A DNA stretch of 64,000 bases, taken from the NCBI RefSeq assembly GCF_030814955.1, contig NZ_JAUSWB010000001.1, positions 610,066 to 674,065 on the forward strand, read 5' to 3'. This document shows, in pieces, positions 60,501 to 64,000 of this stretch. The notes beneath the pieces are model-generated. The model was not told where the DNA came from, searched no databases, and saw nothing but the letters and a program-made list of their open reading frames with translations. The DNA comes from Planomicrobium stackebrandtii (GTDB taxonomy: Bacteria; Bacillota; Bacilli; Bacillales_A; Planococcaceae). The translations under genes and the position numbers were made by a program. Position 1 is the stretch's first letter, and every line of letters begins with the position of its first letter.

Positions 60501-61015
60501 CGCATTCCGCGTCCGCCGCCGCCAAGAGAAGCTTTGATCATTAACGGGAAACCTGCTTTTTTGCTGAACTCTTGAACTTCTTCTAATGACTCGACAGGCC
60601 CATCTGTACCCGGGATAACTGGAATTCCTGCCGCAATTGCCTGCGAACGCGCTTTTACTTTGTCTCCGAACATGTCCAAATGCTTAGAAGTTGGACCGAT
60701 AAAGACAATGCCCTCTTCTTCGCAGCGTCTTGCAAAGTGGACGTTTTCGGATAAGAATCCGTAGCCTGGATGAATTGCATCCACCTTGGAATCTTTCGCG
60801 ATGCGGATAATGTCTTCGATATCCAAATAAGCATCAATCGGTTTTTTTCCTTTGCCGACCAAATAGGATTCGTCCGCTTTGTACCGATGGTATGAACCAC
60901 TGTCTTCCTGTGAATAAATCGCAACTGTTTGAATTTTCAGTTCTGTACAAGCGCGGAAAACCCGAATAGCGATTTCTCCGCGGTTGGCCACCAAGATTTT
61001 GTTGATCTCCTTCAC
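57575..61015 (-). CDS. pyc: Pyruvate carboxylase
   Basis: Carboxylates pyruvate to oxaloacetate, feeding the TCA cycle. The 1146-residue single-chain enzyme has biotin carboxylase (about 1-450, KILVANRGEIAIRVFRAC, KASLGGGGRGM), carboxyltransferase (about 525-1000, LLTDTTFRDAHQSLLATR, AIKDMAGLL) and biotinyl (about 1075-1146, VTEAMKMETTV) domains. GTG at 61015 is preferred over GTG at 61027 because AAAGGGTG would lie at a workable distance. It sits 15 bases behind ftsW, as in B. subtilis ylaO-pycA. Confidence 0.96.
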   Translation of the reverse strand: MKEINKILVANRGEIAIRVFRACTELKIQTVAIYSQEDSGSYHRYKADESYLVGKGKKPIDAYLDIEDIIRIAKDSKVDAIHPGYGFLSENVHFARRCEEEGIVFIGPTSKHLDMFGDKVKARSQAIAAGIPVIPGTDGPVESLEEVQEFSKKAGFPLMIKASLGGGGRGMRIVRTEEELASSYERAKSEAKAAFGSDEMYVEKFVDKPKHIEVQILGDSDGNVIHLYERDCSIQRRHQKVVEIAPSNSISNELRNEICDAAVKLMKNINYINAGTVEFLVANDEFYFIEVNPRIQVEHTITEMITGIDIVHAQIHIARGHMIHSEEIGIPQQDKIPLFGYAIQSRVTTEDPLNDFMPDAGKLMVYRSGGGFGVRLDAGNGFQGAVISPYYDSLLVKVSTWAVTFKEAAAKMDRNLQEFRIRGIKTNIPFLENVVKHKNFITGDFDTSFIDTTPELFIFPVRQDRGTKLLSYIGNVTVNGFPGIEKKKKPIFGAPRKPEVDLLAPVPNGTKQIFDQQGAEGLTKWIHEQKDVLLTDTTFRDAHQSLLATRVRSHDLYEIAKETAHLQKDLFSLEMWGGATFDVSYRFLKEDPWERLIKLRQEIPNVLFQMLFRGANAVGYKNYPDNVIREFVRKSGDAGIDVFRIFDSLNWIKGMEVAIDEVRQSGKIAEAAICYTGDILDPSRDKYTVQYYKEMAKELEAAGAHILAIKDMAGLLKPEAAYRLVSELKDTVSLPIHLHTHDTSGNGIYLYSKAIEAGVDIVDTALGSMAGLTSQPSANSLYYATSGSGREVRADVDGLEKLSHYWEDVRKYYGDFESGMNSPHSEVYVHEMPGGQYSNLQQQAKAVGLGMRWEEVKAMYSRVNLLFGDVVKVTPSSKVVGDMALFMVQNELDEETVISRGKTIDFPESVIEFFEGYIGQPHGGFPKELQKVILKEREPITVRPGELLEPADFDEIKKALYDKLERPVTSHEILAYALYPKVFEEYTATNIQFGKVSVLDTLTFLYGMRLGEEIEVEIEKGKTLMIKLVSIGEPQKDGTRIIYFELNGQPREVSIQDMMVETDSTAKPKANPTNESHIAATMPGTVLKVLTEKGAKVRRGDHLLVTEAMKMETTVQAPFDGTIQDIHVVAADGISTGDLLIEMEKK

Positions 61016-61030
61016 ACCGCAGCACACCCT

Positions 61031-62197
61031 TTACTTTTTCGTTTTTTCGTATTTATTGAACATGGAAACATTCATTAATACTCCCATAGCTAAAGATAAC
61101 AAAATTACGGACGTTCCGCCATAGCTGATAAACGGAAGTGTGACACCAGTCAGTGGAATAATGCCGGTCAAGCCGCCTAAATTTACAAAAGATTGGATTC
61201 CAATCATACTGGCAACCCCCGCTGCAAGCATTCTGGCTAATGGGTCGTGAGTAGTCATGGCAATCCAAAGACCCCGCAAAACAATAAATCCGAGACCGCC
61301 TAAAACAAAGACGACTCCCAATACACCAAGTTCTTCAGCAATGACCGACATAATGAAATCGGTATGCGGTTCGGGAAGATAGCCCAACTTTTGTATCGAT
61401 TGTCCGAGTCCTAACCCGCTCAATCCACCAGAACCGATTGCCAGGTACCCGTTGACTATTTGAAACCCAAAACCCAGCTCATCCGAGAACGGATTAAAAA
61501 AGGCATCCAGCCGGCCAAGACGCTTTTCAGTAAAAATCATGTCACCTGCAAAGATTAAGAAAGGCACGATGATAATGGATGCTGCTGCAACAAAGACGCC
61601 GGCAAGCCGTATAAACGGCTTTAAGCGGACTCCGCTGGCGGACATTACAGATAAGCCCACTGCCCCAATAATCAGCATGGAGCCAAGGTCGGGTTCAAGA
61701 AATACTGAAAACAGCACTAAAGTCAAAATGATAACCGGTGGAATGATGGATTCATTCAATTTATTGATGGTGCCGTTGTTGTACTTGTTTGAAAACACAC
61801 CGGCTAAATAAAGGATTATCCCCACTTTTGCCACTTCTGAAGGCTGTATGTTGGCAAAACCTAAGCTGATCCAACTTTTGGCGCCTCCAGCTGCAAATCC
61901 GACAAAATGCACGGCAATTAAACCAGCAAAAACCACTGTCAGAATCGTCATCATCATCCATCGTTTTTTAAAATGTTTGTACGGGAAAACGGCTGCAATC
62001 GCGAAGACGGGAAATGCAATTGCCAAGTTTATCAATTGCTGTATGTAAAACCGGTCAGGCTCAGAGCCATAGTAATTGACCGACCAGGCCATGCTCGAAC
62101 TGTAGATCATGATCAAGCCGAATATCGTTAAGGCCAAATAAGTAAAGAGTAATGGGTAATCAAAAAACTTTGCGTACTTCTTGATGTAGGATTTCAT
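61031..62197 (-). CDS. ftsW: FtsW/RodA/SpoVE-family peptidoglycan glycosyltransferase
   Basis: A 388-residue SEDS-family membrane enzyme with about ten helices that polymerises lipid II with a class B PBP. Family signatures are GGAKSWISLGFANIQPSEVAK-like core (WISLGFANIQPSE), LGGLTGIIPLTGVTLPF and PFISYGGTSV. The gene order ftsW-pyc matches the ftsW locus of B. subtilis, which supports FtsW over RodA. It is outside the division cluster, which has no other SEDS gene. AAAGAGGT precedes the ATG. Confidence 0.9.
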   Translation of the reverse strand: MKSYIKKYAKFFDYPLLFTYLALTIFGLIMIYSSSMAWSVNYYGSEPDRFYIQQLINLAIAFPVFAIAAVFPYKHFKKRWMMMTILTVVFAGLIAVHFVGFAAGGAKSWISLGFANIQPSEVAKVGIILYLAGVFSNKYNNGTINKLNESIIPPVIILTLVLFSVFLEPDLGSMLIIGAVGLSVMSASGVRLKPFIRLAGVFVAAASIIIVPFLIFAGDMIFTEKRLGRLDAFFNPFSDELGFGFQIVNGYLAIGSGGLSGLGLGQSIQKLGYLPEPHTDFIMSVIAEELGVLGVVFVLGGLGFIVLRGLWIAMTTHDPLARMLAAGVASMIGIQSFVNLGGLTGIIPLTGVTLPFISYGGTSVILLSLAMGVLMNVSMFNKYEKTKK

Positions 62198-62235
62198 TTT
62201 TATACCTCTTTTAGTTTTATAGGTGAAGAATTAGT

Positions 62236-62265
62236 AAAAAAACTCAAACAAAATTCGTTTGAGTT
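62236..62265 (-). terminator. Terminator of ylaN
   Basis: AACTCAAAC and GTTTGAGTT (62241-62249 with 62257-62265) followed by Ts on the minus strand. It lies between ylaN and ftsW. Confidence 0.8.
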
Positions 62266-62270
62266 TTAGA

Positions 62271-62552
62271 TCATTTATTTGTATACGCTTCGTGAAGAAT
62301 GGAAAGTTTCTTCTCCAGCGTATCCATTAAATTTTTCCCAGCCTCGCGTTCAATGAGCCCCAGCTTAACCGCAAAATCGATTTCACGTGAAAGGCCGAAC
62401 ATTTGGGTGTCAAGCACCTCTTCATATAAAGGACAAGATGGCAAAGTCAAGTGGTCCATTTGCACCTTGATCAATTGCTCAATTTTTTCAGCATCAGCTC
62501 TGAGGAGTTCTAAAGCCTTTAAATGGTATGTTTGTTCTTCTGTATGTTCCAT
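62271..62552 (-). CDS. ylaN: YlaN family protein (DUF1507)
   Basis: A 93-residue helical protein matching YlaN closely: [21 protein letters not shown] and [19 protein letters not shown] are near-invariant family stretches. YlaN is essential in some Bacillales under low-iron conditions and has been linked to relief of Fur repression; its exact mechanism is still debated. A GGGGGAG ribosome binding site precedes the ATG. Confidence 0.94.
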   Translation of the reverse strand: MEHTEEQTYHLKALELLRADAEKIEQLIKVQMDHLTLPSCPLYEEVLDTQMFGLSREIDFAVKLGLIEREAGKNLMDTLEKKLSILHEAYTNK

Positions 62553-62599
62553 GAGGACTCCCCCATTTTATGAGTTTTCTTCTCTATTTTCCTGTTTAA

Positions 62600-62628
62600 A
62601 GTGTATCTTTTAAGTGTGGAAAATGCAA
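62600..62628 (-). promoter_or_regulatory. Candidate promoter of ylaN
   Basis: TTGCAT (62623-62628) and TACACT (62600-62605) on the minus strand at 17-base spacing, about 40 bases ahead of the gene. Confidence 0.5.
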
Positions 62629-62721
62629 GCCTCTATGACGAATAGAGATCAATCCCTTTAGGAACTTGACACGAAAAGGTATACTGTTAAAAGAATGAAT
62701 ATCTAAATGGAGGGTTTACCC

Positions 62722-63228
62722 ATGGAATTTATCATACCTTTTAAAGGTGAAGTAAAATTTAAACTGATATTGGATCCGACCGTCTGGATTTTTGATGACC
62801 GCAAATTGAATTTGGAGACCTACTTCCAAGAAGAGCGGATCGAAAAGGACGAGCTTGAAGACTACAAACGCGGAATGGGCGAACACTGGTCCCGCGAAAT
62901 CATGGAAGGCAGCACCGTTCCGCCGACTTTGAACTCAGAAAAAACTTATAAGAATAAAGAAAAGAAAGAAATGCTGACCGGAACTTTCGGCATCCTGTTC
63001 AAACCTTTTCTTTTGAATGCAGAACCATATGAACATGCCAAACGTGTCGTTTTCGAAACATTGCACGGAGATTTCGATTTCCCGATAGAACACGCCGAAC
63101 AATTGGTTTTTAAATTCAGCGATCACGGCAAACCACTGAAAGAAGATGGACCTGTCCATGTTCTTCTTCCGGATGGTTCCAATCAGGAAAATCCCATTAC
63201 CGATATCCAAGCCATCCGAGTCGAATAG
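62722..63228 (+). CDS. Unrecognised soluble protein, 168 residues
   Basis: No family was recognised. The protein starts MEFIIPFKGEVKFKLILDP and is acidic-and-lysine rich, without signal peptide or membrane segment. A distinctive DPTVWIFDDRKLNLETYF stretch is near residue 18-35, a charged helix (EERIEKDELEDYKRGMGEHW) follows, and the C-terminal half (about 88-168) looks beta-rich. The ATG at 62722 has TGGAGGG seven bases upstream, which decides it over the ATG at 62707. It begins a plus-strand run with ylaI and a membrane protein; 12 bases separate it from ylaI. Confidence 0.82.
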   Translation: MEFIIPFKGEVKFKLILDPTVWIFDDRKLNLETYFQEERIEKDELEDYKRGMGEHWSREIMEGSTVPPTLNSEKTYKNKEKKEMLTGTFGILFKPFLLNAEPYEHAKRVVFETLHGDFDFPIEHAEQLVFKFSDHGKPLKEDGPVHVLLPDGSNQENPITDIQAIRVE

Positions 63229-63240
63229 GAGTGATTCAGC

Positions 63241-63444
63241 ATGCGCGTACAATGCGTAATCTGCGATAAAATTGAAGAGTTAGTAGATGATACACTTCAG
63301 GCAAAGCGCCTGCGCAACAGACCAATCCATACCCACATGTGCGAGGAATGCCATGACCGGATCACCCAAAGGACCAAAGAGCGCTTAGCAACCGGTTCTT
63401 TCCGTTTTTACCGCAGCTCCCGCAGCATTGAGGATGACTTCTGA
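63241..63444 (+). CDS. ylaI: YlaI family zinc-ribbon protein (DUF2197)
   Basis: A 67-residue protein with two CxxC knuckles, Cys5/Cys8 and Cys34/Cys37, forming a probable zinc ribbon, and a basic segment ITQRTKERLATGSFRFYR afterwards. The pattern matches YlaI/DUF2197 of Bacillales; function unknown. TAGGAGTGA precedes the ATG. The stop overlaps the next gene's start as TGATG. Confidence 0.88.
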   Translation: MRVQCVICDKIEELVDDTLQAKRLRNRPIHTHMCEECHDRITQRTKERLATGSFRFYRSSRSIEDDF

Positions 63445-63893
63445 TGAAGCTCTTAAAAGGCCTCTGGATTGGGTTTTGGAGCGGGTTGATTTTAGGGCTA
63501 TTACTAAAATGGATCCAATCTGTCACTGGCGAACAAGTATATACCCTTTTGTTGAACGTTGATTTTGTTCCCGTAATCGGCAGTGTGCAATGGTCCGAGA
63601 TTACAGAATTCATTTTTCATATGATTATTGCCCTGGTTATTGGGGTTGTATTTGTTTATGTCGCTAAGCGCCGAAACTATTCGTTTGGCCAATTGGTGCT
63701 CATTTCTCTACTGATGTCCGCACCTTTTCCTTTCCTCTACTTTCTATTGTCCTGGCTTGCTGTCGAAGCAGAGGTGCCAGCTGCTACAGATTGGAGCGCA
63801 TTTTTGTATTGGATTTTTGCTCATCTCACTTACGCCCTGTTATTGCCAATCTTATATAAAACTTTTGAACGCAAAAACGCTGTATCTCAATGA
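63444..63893 (+). CDS. Uncharacterised four-helix membrane protein
   Basis: A 149-residue protein with about four hydrophobic segments (roughly 5-22, 54-76, 84-107, 118-140) and few charged residues. No family was recognised; a resemblance to YqhR/DUF1440-like membrane proteins is possible but not established. Translationally coupled to ylaI. A double hairpin follows its stop. Confidence 0.8.
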   Translation: MKLLKGLWIGFWSGLILGLLLKWIQSVTGEQVYTLLLNVDFVPVIGSVQWSEITEFIFHMIIALVIGVVFVYVAKRRNYSFGQLVLISLLMSAPFPFLYFLLSWLAVEAEVPAATDWSAFLYWIFAHLTYALLLPILYKTFERKNAVSQ

Positions 63894-63941
63894 GATACAG
63901 CGTTTCAGGCTGTCGAGAAACCCTCTCGACAGCCTTTTTTT
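63878..63941 (+). terminator. Double-hairpin terminator
   Basis: CGCTGTATCTCA/TGAGATACAGCG (63878-63902) includes the stop codon of the membrane protein gene; a second stem AGGCTGTCGAGA/TCTCGACAGCCT (63907-63935) is followed by seven Ts and is the likely terminator. Confidence 0.85.
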
Positions 63942-63982
63942 GTTTATTTTGATATTTTTTTGAGGTAAACTAAAAGAAAATG

Positions 63983-64000
63983 AAGGAGCGATGTCCCATG
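63983..64000 (+). promoter_or_regulatory. Ribosome binding site and start of the next gene
   Basis: AAGGAG (63983-63988) lies nine bases before an ATG at 63998, the last codon of the window. An ATG at 63991 is too close to the site. The gene cannot be identified. Confidence 0.45.

Noticed and set aside
62641..62700. TTGACA followed by TATACT ahead of the gene at 62722
   Set aside because: The two boxes are only eight bases apart, too close for a sigma-A promoter; pairing TATACT with TTTAGG at 17 bases gives only a weak -35.

Overview
The window looks like chromosomal core DNA of a low-to-moderate-GC Bacillota of the Planococcaceae type (Planococcus/Planomicrobium-like). The gene order follows the Bacillus subtilis blocks pyr, lspA-ileS-divIVA, dcw, ylb, cta and yla, with Staphylococcus-like simplifications. 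Nothing in it looks like a prophage, insertion sequence, CRISPR array, defence island or tRNA/rRNA gene. The genus is an inference from layout and protein style; no database was searched.

Layout. 0-1.3 kb: a PadR regulator with its membrane partner and a clear self-regulated promoter. 1.3-12.9 kb: the complete de novo pyrimidine operon on the minus strand (pyrR-pyrP-pyrB-pyrC-carA-carB-pyrK-pyrD-pyrF-pyrE), controlled by two PyrR attenuators. 12.9-17.5 kb: rluD, lspA and ileS, the last behind a T-box leader. 17.5-32.2 kb: the division and cell-wall cluster read from mraZ (32.1 kb) through rsmH, ftsL, pbpB, mraY, murD, divIB, two DUF881 genes, sbp, ftsA and ftsZ to yggS, sepF, ylmG, ylmH and divIVA. 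The sigma-factor genes that follow ftsZ in spore formers are absent, as are spoVD, spoVE, murG and murB. 32.3-39.8 kb: bshC, a DUF3397 gene, a divergent ketopantoate reductase homologue, a three-gene biotin-dependent acyl-CoA carboxylase under a CcpA-type cre site, an enoyl-CoA hydratase, and the yceD-rpmF pair. 40.4-49.4 kb: a strand-alternating ylb-like block (tmcAL, ylbL, coaD, rsmD, ylbG, a phosphodiesterase, ylbF, a thioesterase, a CAP protein, yugN, an AI-2E-type exporter). 49.4-57.5 kb: caa3 cytochrome oxidase genes and their heme A and copper assembly factors (ctaM, ctaG, ctaF-B, divergent ctaA). 57.6-64 kb: pyruvate carboxylase, ftsW and ylaN, then a plus-strand run of one unrecognised gene, ylaI and a membrane protein.

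How it fits together. The DNA supplies nucleotide synthesis, peptidoglycan and septum assembly, and aerobic respiration. Regulation is visible in the sequence: RNA attenuators (PyrR, T-box), a MraZ box array, a cre site, a PadR operator and several near-consensus sigma-A promoters.

No previously undescribed multi-gene system is evident. The least ordinary items are a tandem 122-bp hairpin-forming repeat between ctaF and ctaG that separates ctaG-ctaM from the rest of the cta operon, a ketopantoate reductase homologue lacking the expected catalytic Lys/Asn residues, a terminator stem built into the overlapping 3' ends of two convergent genes, and an unrecognised gene at 62.7 kb.
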